DNA of 64,000 nucleotides from Poindextera sp041691315 (GTDB lineage: Bacteria > Pseudomonadota > Alphaproteobacteria > Caulobacterales > Caulobacteraceae): the NCBI GenBank assembly GCA_041691315.1, contig JBEPUW010000008.1, positions 42,586 through 106,585 on the forward strand. Direction: 5' to 3'. The translations under genes and the position numbers were made by a program. Under the pieces are notes generated by a model, which saw only the letters and a program-made list of their open reading frames with translations, searched no databases and was not told where the DNA came from. This document shows, one piece after another, positions 42,121-51,100 of the stretch. Position 1 is the first letter of the stretch, and each line of letters opens with the position of its first letter.

Positions 42121-42681
42121 TTAAGGGTCCAGGTCGCCCGGATTGATCACACCGGCCTTCATCGGGTCCATACCCGCCAGCACGCGGTCCCTGACCAGGG
42201 TATATTCCCGGATCGTCCGCGCCGGGTTCACCCGCACACCGAGCCCAACCCGCCGCCCGTTGCGCTCGCAGAACCGTCCGCCGTCGATGTCGCGCCACAC
42301 CAGCTTAGGATCTGGCGCAAATTCGATTTCCTCGAAAGGCCAGGTGGGCGTCGGTGTAATGCAGATGTGTTGGCCGTCTCGCAGAACCACGGAGTGGTGA
42401 AGGTAGAGGCCAATGGGCTGCTTCCACCAGCCATCGACGCACGTCGTTTTCCCTTCGGGATCGTTGGCCTCCTGCCATTGGCAGTTCTGATGGCACGCGC
42501 GCGGCTTCATCTTCGCCCAGGCCAACTGGTCGGCCGACGCCCTGGGCACCGTGAGGGTGGGCAAGGCGTTGATCTCAGCCACTAGGTCGCTCTCCCATTG
42601 AGAGGCCGGCGCCAGGAATGCGTCGAGCTCCAGCAGGATGATCTTGCGCTGCTCGGCGCGCCGGCGGCTGGCTTCACCCAT
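42121..42681 (-). CDS. Unknown protein, 186 aa, second gene of a two-gene unit
   Basis: A protein starting MGEASRRRAEQRKIILLELD, with a Cys/Trp-rich centre (ACHQNCQWQ, TTCVDGWWKQPIGLYLHHSV). The sequence HHSVVLRDGQHICITPTPTW suggests a small enzymatic or beta-sheet domain. I do not recognise the family. Its ATG lies inside the 3' end of the upstream 203-aa gene, so the two are co-expressed. Position between AbiE and DISARM makes a defence role possible but unproven. Confidence 0.65.
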   Translation of the reverse strand: MGEASRRRAEQRKIILLELDAFLAPASQWESDLVAEINALPTLTVPRASADQLAWAKMKPRACHQNCQWQEANDPEGKTTCVDGWWKQPIGLYLHHSVVLRDGQHICITPTPTWPFEEIEFAPDPKLVWRDIDGGRFCERNGRRVGLGVRVNPARTIREYTLVRDRVLAGMDPMKAGVINPGDLDP

Positions 42682-43285
42682 GGCTCGCCGCCCCCGGCTC
42701 CACCGCCGCGACTGGCGGCATGGGCGGCCATTCCGTCTCCTTTGCGACGACGAACGGCTTGGTGCCGAGACGCCAAAGCGAGTCGACGTTGGTGAGGTAG
42801 GTGTTGACGCGATGGTCGGTGTCGGAAATCAGACCGGCCGTTGAGGTCTGGAGCCAGCCCATCTGGACCGAGTCAGGCGAGCGATCGAACGAACCCACCT
42901 CCGCAGGCCAGGAATCGTCCAGCGATTGGGAAATGTCGTTGATCGCCCGCGTGTAGGCCTCGATCCCGGAGTCCGACCAGAAATAGAAGCGGGCGGCGAC
43001 GATGACCGTCAGCATCCCTTTGCGCTCACCAATGAACTGGACCGGCGACAGCAGGCCCGCCATGTAGATTTGCTCGACCGCCTCAATGACCCGGGTATCG
43101 TGGTCTTCGTCCCAGATCACCGCGAAGTCATGGATTTCAGGCAGGGCCAGGGGCCTGCGGGTGACGTCCAGCCATTCTACGCTCCGCATAACCGAGTAGT
43201 GCGTGCCGCGGCCCAATTGGCCGACCGGATCGGGCTCGTCGTAAAGACAAGAAAACAGCGTCGAGTATTGAGGCGTGGCAGCCAT
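42674..43285 (-). CDS. Unknown protein, 203 aa, first gene of a two-gene unit
   Basis: The protein starts MAATPQYSTLFSCLYDEPDP with GGAG upstream of the ATG at 43285. Notable parts are HYSVMRSVEWLDVTRRPLAL, HDFAVIWDEDHDTRVIEAVE and KGMLTVIVAARFYFWSDSGI. No domain is recognised. It is compact and mixed alpha/beta, with no membrane segments. It forms an operon with the downstream 186-aa gene (8-base overlap) and is divergent from the DISARM genes. Confidence 0.65.
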   Translation of the reverse strand: MAATPQYSTLFSCLYDEPDPVGQLGRGTHYSVMRSVEWLDVTRRPLALPEIHDFAVIWDEDHDTRVIEAVEQIYMAGLLSPVQFIGERKGMLTVIVAARFYFWSDSGIEAYTRAINDISQSLDDSWPAEVGSFDRSPDSVQMGWLQTSTAGLISDTDHRVNTYLTNVDSLWRLGTKPFVVAKETEWPPMPPVAAVEPGAASHG

Positions 43286-43547
43286 GTTCAACTCCGATTG
43301 CGTCAGGTTGGCGTGGATTCCTCCACAGCAGGGCCGGTTTCGCCGACCCCACTTGATCGAGCGGCACAATAGCAGATTTTCGGGCCCGCCCCAAGACACC
43401 GGTCCGCTCGGTGGAAGTTCCGCGCCTTCTGCCTGAGCGTCTCGCTGTGCGGGCCCGGGACGTAAGCGCCCCTGGCCGCCGGCTCTCTGAATTGTCCGCC
43501 GCGAGAATCTGGCGCCGGCGGGCCGCAATGGAATTCATCGCCTGGCC

Positions 43548-43721
43548 ATGGGGAAGCGGGAAAGGGGAGGGGACCGCACTGCCCAGGGCTGGTACATCGA
43601 CGTCGCAGAAGCCATTCGGGAGTCGGAACTCGCGTTTCTCAGGGCCGAGATCTACCGCGGCGAGATCGACCTGCTGGTTCGCCGGATCGACGCCTACGAT
43701 AGGTTTTCTGATCGCGTCTAA
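43548..43721 (+). CDS. Small ORF upstream of the DISARM genes, 57 aa
   Basis: The ATG at 43548 opens a frame encoding a charged helical peptide: WYIDVAEAIRESELAFLRAE, then YRGEIDLLVRRIDAYDRFSD near the end. A GGAGGGGA stretch lies inside the first codons rather than upstream, so the real start may be a later codon. The sequence reads protein-like and points toward the DISARM operon 90 bases downstream. No family is recognised. Confidence 0.4.
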   Translation: MGKRERGGDRTAQGWYIDVAEAIRESELAFLRAEIYRGEIDLLVRRIDAYDRFSDRV

Positions 43722-43811
43722 ATCCGCCGATCAAATGTCTCGTATCCATCTCTCGGGCGCTTGCGGCCCCCCTATGCGCACGGCATGGTGCAACTGGGGA
43801 GCGTGTCTTGA

Positions 43812-45425
43812 ATGGTAAGCTGGGGAGAGGACGGTCGCGCGATCATTGTGCAAGCCCGCCGCGTCGCGAAAGGGTTGCGGGTTGCTAATAGCAACTCGAC
43901 CCAGCGCGTCACTTATTGTCGGCAGCTTCTAAACGGCGGCGCATCTGATCCAGGTCTTGTCGCGCTATCCGGCTTGCTCGCCGATTTTTCAACCGACGAC
44001 CGACACTACTGGGCCGGTGTGTTCTACACCCTGCTTTTGTCAGACCAACAACGTCGCGATCAGGCGGCCTATTTTACACCTCCGTATCTCGCCAACGCCG
44101 TCTTGGATCTTGCAGGCGAATTTGGGTTTGATCTCAAAACGCACACCGCGTTGGACCCGGCTGCGGGCGGCGCGGCCTTTCTGTCAACGATCGCCGGCCG
44201 CATGGTCGCAGAGGGCGTCGACAGCCAGTCGATCTGCTCCCGCCTCGAGGGGGCAGAGATCGATCCCGGCCTTGCAAGAATAGCGCGCATCCTCCTGGCC
44301 GAGCGGCTAGGGCTCCGCAGGACCACAGCCGTCAAGATCGCCGCAAAGGATGCGTTGAATGCATCCTGGGAGAAGGCCTTCGACCTGGTGGTGGCGAACC
44401 CGCCGTATGGGCGGGTCACGGCGGACTCCCTTCCGAACGACCGGTGGCGCGAGGTGGCGCACAGCGGCCACATCAATAAGTATGCGGTCTTCACCGAGCT
44501 CTGTTTTCGCGCGGCAAAGGATGGGGCGCTGGTGGCGCTCGTCATCCCGTCGAGCTTCCGGACGGGCCCCCTCTACAAACTGATGCGGACGTTCATCCGT
44601 GAGCAGGGCGAGGTGCTCACCGTCGGCACCGTTGGGACGCGGGACGATGTCTTCGTCGATGTCGCGCAGGACGTCAGCGTGTTGCTCGTCCGCAAGACAT
44701 CCACGCCGTCGAAGGTCGCCACCCGCTTCTCTCACATCGGGCCCGGCCCGAAGGTGGAGGTCCTGGCCGACTGGTTGCTACCTGCAGACGCCAACGAGCC
44801 GTGGCCGACGCCTTCGTCAGGGGACGTCGCCGTCGGAGGCGCGACACTCGCCGACTACGGGGTCACGGTCCGCGCAGGGTATTTTGTCTGGAATCGTCAG
44901 GAGGACCGGCTCCGCGACGCCGCCGGCGCAACGACCTACCCGCTCATCTGGGCGCGCAACGTCCGTGCAGGCGAGCCCTGCCGACCGATGGGCAAGAAGG
45001 GCGAGAAGGCTGACTTCGTCTGGTTCCCGAACGACGAGGGGCCCGTCGTCCGCGAACCAGCCGTCGTCCTTCAAAGGACGACCAACAACAAGCAGCCCAG
45101 GCGGCTCGTGGCGGCGATGGTAGACAAGTCCGTGATAGGAAGGTGGCGCGGGTTTGTGTCCGAGAACCACACGATCATCCTGACCGCTAAGCGACAACGC
45201 GACCTGGCAGAGGTCTGCCGCTTGCTGAACACTGAAGCTGTCGACCAGCGTTACAGACAGTTATCGGGCACGGCGGCAGTGTCAGTGCAGTTGCTGCGGA
45301 TCCTAGACCTACCGCCCCCCTCGACCTTCGCGGCCCAGTCCAAGTTGCACGCGGACGCCGAAACGGCGGCTGCGGCGGCCTATGCCGCCGCCCCGATCGC
45401 TGCAGGCGCCCGAGATGTCGCGTAA
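43812..45425 (+). CDS. DISARM-associated adenine-N6 DNA methyltransferase
   Basis: A 537-residue gamma/Eco57I-like methyltransferase. AYFTPPYLANAVLDLAGEFG precedes SAM motif I at residues 114-123 (LDPAAGGAAF), and catalytic NPPYG starts at N196. The C-terminal third is a target-recognition-like region (WARNVRAGEPCRPMGKKGEK, VLQRTTNNKQPRRL, ENHTIIL). The NPPY motif indicates adenine rather than cytosine methylation. It presumably marks host DNA as self for the DISARM genes that follow; its stop overlaps the next start. It resembles the class 1 (drmMI-type) methylase. Confidence 0.87.
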   Translation: MVSWGEDGRAIIVQARRVAKGLRVANSNSTQRVTYCRQLLNGGASDPGLVALSGLLADFSTDDRHYWAGVFYTLLLSDQQRRDQAAYFTPPYLANAVLDLAGEFGFDLKTHTALDPAAGGAAFLSTIAGRMVAEGVDSQSICSRLEGAEIDPGLARIARILLAERLGLRRTTAVKIAAKDALNASWEKAFDLVVANPPYGRVTADSLPNDRWREVAHSGHINKYAVFTELCFRAAKDGALVALVIPSSFRTGPLYKLMRTFIREQGEVLTVGTVGTRDDVFVDVAQDVSVLLVRKTSTPSKVATRFSHIGPGPKVEVLADWLLPADANEPWPTPSSGDVAVGGATLADYGVTVRAGYFVWNRQEDRLRDAAGATTYPLIWARNVRAGEPCRPMGKKGEKADFVWFPNDEGPVVREPAVVLQRTTNNKQPRRLVAAMVDKSVIGRWRGFVSENHTIILTAKRQRDLAEVCRLLNTEAVDQRYRQLSGTAAVSVQLLRILDLPPPSTFAAQSKLHADAETAAAAAYAAAPIAAGARDVA

Positions 45426-48168
45426 CAAGGGGTTCAGTCGCGCGCCCGGAGCGGGGTTTCGAGACCGCTTTGACCAGAAGCAGGCGGCAGCGGACCATCG
45501 CGGCGAACTTGCTCGCAAGATGGCTGAAAGGCTCGCTGAAAAGGCGCGGCTGGCCGCGCCGCCGATCAGGATCGCCCGACCATCGTCCAGTTTCCTGGCG
45601 GCTCTGAGGAGTCTCAAGCTGCATAAGGTGGGAATCGACGCGCCCCTTGGGCTCACGGAGGAATACCTCCAGCTGGTCGACGCGATCTGTGAAACGACGA
45701 CTGCGGGTGGACGCCAAACGCTTCTATTCTGGCCTGCCGGCGGAATATCGGCCACAGCGGCTGCGGCTCTGACTTGCGTCGCCGACTGCCTGGCCGCAAC
45801 CCACATCACGGTCCGCCACGGTGGCGAGGACCTGCCGGCCGCCTCACCGCCGCTGGGCCTCCGGACCGTTGTCTTCCCATTCGCGCGAACCTCTCGGAGC
45901 CCGCTCAGGGAAGTCTACGTCGATAAGGCTACGCTGGCCGCCTGCCACATCCGACACGCGACCCGCGCCCTCGAACCTGGCCAGGATCCGGCCCTGGCGG
46001 ATTACCACACGGCCCTGTCGCGCGTGAAAACCTTGTCGGGTCGGGCTCGAGATGGCCATGTCTACGACGAGTTCAAGCACCCGAACCTCGATGAGATCGT
46101 CCCGATTGGTCCGGGGCACGGCGCGATGCCGGCCAACGGCAAGTTGCTTTGGCATGCCCTCGAGAAGACCGATCTGAAAATCATCAGCCGGTCGGGGGAC
46201 GCTGACCTAGGTGCGAAGGCGAGGTTTTTCGTCTTCGCTCTGCGCGCTGGAGACTCACCAGCTCAGCATATTCGAGGGATGGAGACGCCGCCGGACCTCC
46301 TGCTCTTGGACCTGACGCGCACCGGCCGAAATCGACTGGGGCTGCGATGGAGGGCAACCGCCCGCGCCACGGTCGAGGATTTCGAGAAGGCGTTCCCCGG
46401 GATTGGTGTCGTCGCGCTAACCGACGACCCCTGGACCTTCGATGCCACCCGCTTCGAGGTGCTGGGCACCGCCCGTAAGGAGAAGCAAAAGACCAGCTTG
46501 ACCCCGTCATCGTCCCGGGTCCTGTTCGCCCGCCAGAACCAGATTGCCGGGGAGGGGACTCCCGCCGACATCGAATGGCACGGGGCCGACAAGATCGTCG
46601 TCGAAGGATTTGGTGGCCCCCTGCAGGCGCAGATTGAAGCCCTGCGGGCGTTGGCGAACACCGCCGCGGCGGCCGGCGACGAAGCCTCCGAAGCAACTCT
46701 GCGAAAGGTCATCGGCCGCATCCGCGGCGCGGCGTCGCTGCCGGCGTCGCTGTCGGCGCTGACGTCGTTCGTCTCTACGGAAATGGGCGATGCCGTCGCC
46801 GCCGAACAGCTGGCGGTCTACGAGATCGGCCAAGCCCTGAACGATCTGGCCGCCCCGGGATCGGTTCTGACCCAGGTCGCTCCGGAGGAGCTTCGCGCCG
46901 CGAGCGCGGGGGCCATGGCCGCGCGCCAGCAGAGCACCAAGGCCACCCCGATGGCGCTGCTGCTCGCCGACGTCATTCAGCGGCAGCTCCGAGCAAGCTC
47001 AAAATGTCTCGTCGTCTTTCGGAGCGATCTGCTTGCCGAGCTGGCCTACGAGGAGCTCGTCAAAGAACACCCGTCGTTGGCCAGCCGGATTGACCGTGGA
47101 ATGATCCGGTTCACCGACAGCGCCGGCGCCGACGATCTGGCCCGGCTCCCGCGGGATGAGCGGAGCCACATAACCAAGCTGATCCTGGTAGCGCCGACGC
47201 GGACGGCGGTTCTGGCGGCGATGGCGCAGCCTTGGCTTCCCAATGACGTGGTCATCCTGGCCGACGTGGATACGGTGCATTCGGTGGCGCGCGACGCGCA
47301 TCGTCTGGCAGCCTACCCCCAGCTGGAGCCGCTCCATCCGCGATTGAAGGCCCTATGCGTCAAGGCCGAGGAGTGCGCCAATCGTCTGGGCACTTCGAAA
47401 ATCGCACTCGATGGCCTGGACGCGCCTGCTGAGGACGTCGACTTTCCGGCCGGAACCATCGTCGATCTCGCGGGACCGGGAAAAGGCGACCGCGAGCTCA
47501 TTGAAATCACCCTCGAAGGAGGCCAACGCATCGTGGCGCGCAGGCGGACGCGACTTGTTGCGCGCGACCGCGAGCGCTCCATCCCCACCTACGGCGAGGT
47601 CGACGCCGACTCGGTTTCGAGGGGTGACGAGATCGTGGTGATGGGCCAGGCGTTCATCGAGCGCATGCGGCCGCTTTTGAACATCACAGCCGTCGCCGCC
47701 GAGGAGATTCGCAGCTACCACGACCTGGTGGCGAAGAGATTTGCCGCCATTCCGGGCGAGTCGACCGCCGCGAGACTTCGAGCCGTCGTTGCCGCGATGG
47801 GCGAGCCCGTCGTCCCGGCCGAGCGAGTGCGCTACTGGGTTAATCTGGCGGAGGAAGCCGGCAAGGACCTCCAAGACGTCATTCCACATGCCCCCCAGGA
47901 TTTTCCAACATTTCGGCGCTTTATGGTGAGCGCACTTAGCGTGTCCGCGCCGACCGCCGAAAGATACTGGGCCTGGGCTGTGATCGCCCAGCGCTCAGTC
48001 CGTTTGAAGCTCGGCCTTGCCCTCTATGACGCCTATCGCGGGATCCTGGTGAATCCGTATGCGGCGCAAACGGCCAACTTTGACCGGCGGGCTGAGGTGA
48101 AGTCCGTCCTCGCGGCGGCGGAGAGCTTTGTGGCCGTGGTGCAGAGCACAAGGAACTTCCGCGGATGA
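45415..48168 (+). CDS. DrmE-like DISARM protein
   Basis: A 917-residue protein starting at the ATG at 45415 (an open codon at 45382 is less likely). There is no Walker A or DEAH box. RecA-like strands without catalytic residues are visible: KCLVVFRSDLLAELAYEELV, KLILVAPTRTAVLAAMAQPW and NDVVILADVDTVHSVARDAH. The C-terminal part has GDEIVVMGQAFIERMRPLLN and DLQDVIPHAPQDFPTFRRFM. Size, lack of helicase motifs and its place directly before drmA fit DrmE rather than the SNF2 helicase DrmD. The family call is by position and architecture. Confidence 0.65.
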   Translation: MSRNKGFSRAPGAGFRDRFDQKQAAADHRGELARKMAERLAEKARLAAPPIRIARPSSSFLAALRSLKLHKVGIDAPLGLTEEYLQLVDAICETTTAGGRQTLLFWPAGGISATAAAALTCVADCLAATHITVRHGGEDLPAASPPLGLRTVVFPFARTSRSPLREVYVDKATLAACHIRHATRALEPGQDPALADYHTALSRVKTLSGRARDGHVYDEFKHPNLDEIVPIGPGHGAMPANGKLLWHALEKTDLKIISRSGDADLGAKARFFVFALRAGDSPAQHIRGMETPPDLLLLDLTRTGRNRLGLRWRATARATVEDFEKAFPGIGVVALTDDPWTFDATRFEVLGTARKEKQKTSLTPSSSRVLFARQNQIAGEGTPADIEWHGADKIVVEGFGGPLQAQIEALRALANTAAAAGDEASEATLRKVIGRIRGAASLPASLSALTSFVSTEMGDAVAAEQLAVYEIGQALNDLAAPGSVLTQVAPEELRAASAGAMAARQQSTKATPMALLLADVIQRQLRASSKCLVVFRSDLLAELAYEELVKEHPSLASRIDRGMIRFTDSAGADDLARLPRDERSHITKLILVAPTRTAVLAAMAQPWLPNDVVILADVDTVHSVARDAHRLAAYPQLEPLHPRLKALCVKAEECANRLGTSKIALDGLDAPAEDVDFPAGTIVDLAGPGKGDRELIEITLEGGQRIVARRRTRLVARDRERSIPTYGEVDADSVSRGDEIVVMGQAFIERMRPLLNITAVAAEEIRSYHDLVAKRFAAIPGESTAARLRAVVAAMGEPVVPAERVRYWVNLAEEAGKDLQDVIPHAPQDFPTFRRFMVSALSVSAPTAERYWAWAVIAQRSVRLKLGLALYDAYRGILVNPYAAQTANFDRRAEVKSVLAAAESFVAVVQSTRNFRG

Positions 48169-51100
48169 CGGACGGCCTCACCTCGGCCGCCTTGGCGGCG
48201 ATCGACCCCGAGCTGAAGGAAGCCGTCTGCGACGCGCTGGTGAACCTGACGGTGAGACGGGTGAGCGGCAGCGATGACGAGGGGCGAATGATCTTCGGGC
48301 GGTCACCGCGGCGGGCGATCTTCTCCGGCCAGCTGCTTCCGCGGTTTGATGAGGCTGGACAGGAAGATGAGACCTCGGACATCCGTATCGCGGCGTTGGG
48401 TCTCGACCTCTCGATGCATGCGGGTGTGGTCGGCGATTGTACCGCGCAGCCGCGGTTCTCGGTCTATATCCGTGTCCTGCCGACCTGGGAGGATCTTCAG
48501 GACCCTCGACGTGGCATCGACATCGACTTCAAGCTCAACCGAGTCATCCAGGATGGGATTGACGCGACCATTCGGGCCCGCCGCGACCAGCTCTTTGCAG
48601 AACGCGGAGTCGACCGCCCGAACTGGCGCGACCTGACCGAAGCCGCGCGGGCAGAGGTCCGGCGCGTGCGCTCGGAAATTCAAGAGACTGTCCGGTTGGA
48701 AGCCTACGCAGCCCAGGGCATCCGCCTCGAGCGGGGTGACGGTGCGATCGGCGGCGTTGAGGCAGAAGGACCCGACCAGGAGGGCGGGGCGGACAGCGGT
48801 GAGCCGGATGCGCAGCTCGGGGGGGAAATCGATGATGGCGCCGCGCCGCGACCACCAATCGCCGCGCTTCTCAGGCAGGGTCGGCTGATCCCATTCGCAC
48901 TGATCGAGCCTGCGCCAATCCCTGGCAAATGGGCGCGACTTGATCTCGATCTTCCGGTGGCTTCCTGGCCGGCCGGCGCATCCGATGCCGATCTCCAAGC
49001 CCTCGAGGCCGCCTACAACGCGGAGCTCCGTCAGGCGGCCGCGACACAGGTGGCCACTTGGCTGGCGTCGGATGAGGGGCAGCGCCAGGTCTGGCGGAAC
49101 GCGACCATCCGGCCCGAGCATGTGCAGGACGAGGCTGCATTCGACGCCTATCTGGCCGGCGTCCGCGCTCTTCCTATCCAGGCGAACGAAGTGTCGCCGG
49201 ACTTCACTCGTCTGACGCTGAAGGTCGAACGCCAAACGGATTTTCTCGATCCGGCGACCCTCTCCGTGAGGGTGACCCTCGACAACCAGGCGCCGGAGCT
49301 GAATGCGCGCGCTGCGCTATTGCGCTGCAACGCCCTCTTCGCATCGAGCCTTACCGTGTCGCTGCCAACGGCCGCGCATCAGCCGCTTCGACTAGACCGG
49401 GTCGAACCGTCGTATCGCTTTCGTCATTTCCTCGACTATCCCGCAATCGGCTTGAATTGCGGCGTCGTCGCGAGTGAAGCTGGCGGAACGACTTGGCTGA
49501 CCACAAGTTGGTCACCACGCTTCGTCCAACCACGCATCGTCCCCCGTGCGATCGATCTGCCCACGCAGTTCTCCCGATTGGCGGACCCTGATTTCGACGT
49601 CGAAGATCTTTTGGAACTACCGCGGCTGTACGGAGAGTGGGTTACGGCCAACGTCGGCAGTCTCGCCGGGCAGGTCCGGCAGGGGCTGAACTCCGAAGAT
49701 GCCGACATCGAATCGCGGCGCTTAGCGACCGATGAAGCGGGTCAGCGCGCCGAAGCGAACTACATCCGACGGGGGGTCCAGCTCCTCGTGGAGTCGCAGG
49801 CCGCGGCGCGCCAGCTTGCCGACGGCGCGCCGCCAGCCAGGGCCGCTGAATTGACAGCCCGAGCCGCGCCATGGCGAGCCTGGACGCTCGTCAATCGGTC
49901 GTTCTTGCAGCGCGACGGCGGCAACGTCACCAGAGGTTGGCGTCTCTTCCAACTCGCCTTCATCCTCGCGCATATCCCGAGCCTGGCGTCACGGATGCCG
50001 GAGTTTCGCGCCTTCTATGACCAGGCCCTCGACGAGGACAGCGTCAGCCTCCTCTACTTCCCGACGGGCGGCGGCAAGTCGGAGGCGTTCTACGGGACGC
50101 TGCTGTTCGGCCTCTTCCTAGACCGGCTTCGCGGGAAAGATCGCGGCGTCACTGCGATGGTCCGCTATCCGCTGCGCCTACTCACCCTTCAACAGGCCCA
50201 GCGTCTCTTAAAGTTGCTTGTGCATGCCGAGATCGTGCGGAAGGCGGAGCAGATCGGCAGCTGGCCCTTCGAGATTGGATTTTGGGTCGGCGCCTCCAAC
50301 ACACCGAACCACTACTCCGCGATCACAGCGGAAGTGCCCTTGTTCACGGACGACGATTTTCCGGATGACGGGCCGCTCGAAGAGCCCGCTGCCGAGGGTC
50401 AGACCTGGGTCAACCGCGCCCGCAAATACCGCGACCTGAGGGCTGCCTACAACAAGGTCCCCTCATGCCCGTGCTGTGGCGAGGGCACGGGACTGCGCCG
50501 ATATGAGGTCGAGGGTCCGACCGCTCGTCGGCTGGCCATTATCTGCTTCAACGACGTCTGCAGTTGGAACCAGGCGCACGGTCACCGCGAACCGCTCCCC
50601 TTCCTTTTGACCGACGACACCATCTACGCCCGCGCCCCGGCCGTCGTCCTGGGAACTGTCGACAAGCTGGCGATGCTAGGTCAGCACACCGAAACGATCA
50701 CCAAGGTGATCGGCATGTTCGGGATGGCGAGGTGGATCGGTCCGACAGGTCATCTCTACTCGCCGCGAAGGATCGATGATCTCCGCGCTGGACCGGCCGC
50801 GTCTGGCTATGAGCCGGTTTTCCCGGCCTACAGAGGCGGTCGGCAGGTCTTTGTCGATCCGTTCCCATCGCTCATCATCCAGGACGAGGCTCACTTGCTC
50901 GAGGAGAGCCTCGGCACGTTCAGCGGCTTGTTCGACACGCTGCTTGAGCACGTCTTCTCGGAACTGGCGGGTGCGGTCGGCGACGATCTTCACGTCGCGC
51001 GGCGGTGGACCGGCGACGAGTGGGGTGCGCCCCGTACGCCCAAGATCATCGCGGCGACGGCGACGATCTCGAATCCAGACCGGCAGATCGAAGTTCTCTA

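Noticed and set aside
45415..48168. Assignment as DrmD (SNF2 helicase)
   Set aside because: No Walker A or DEAH/DEAD box could be found in the protein, so a DrmE-like identity is preferred.
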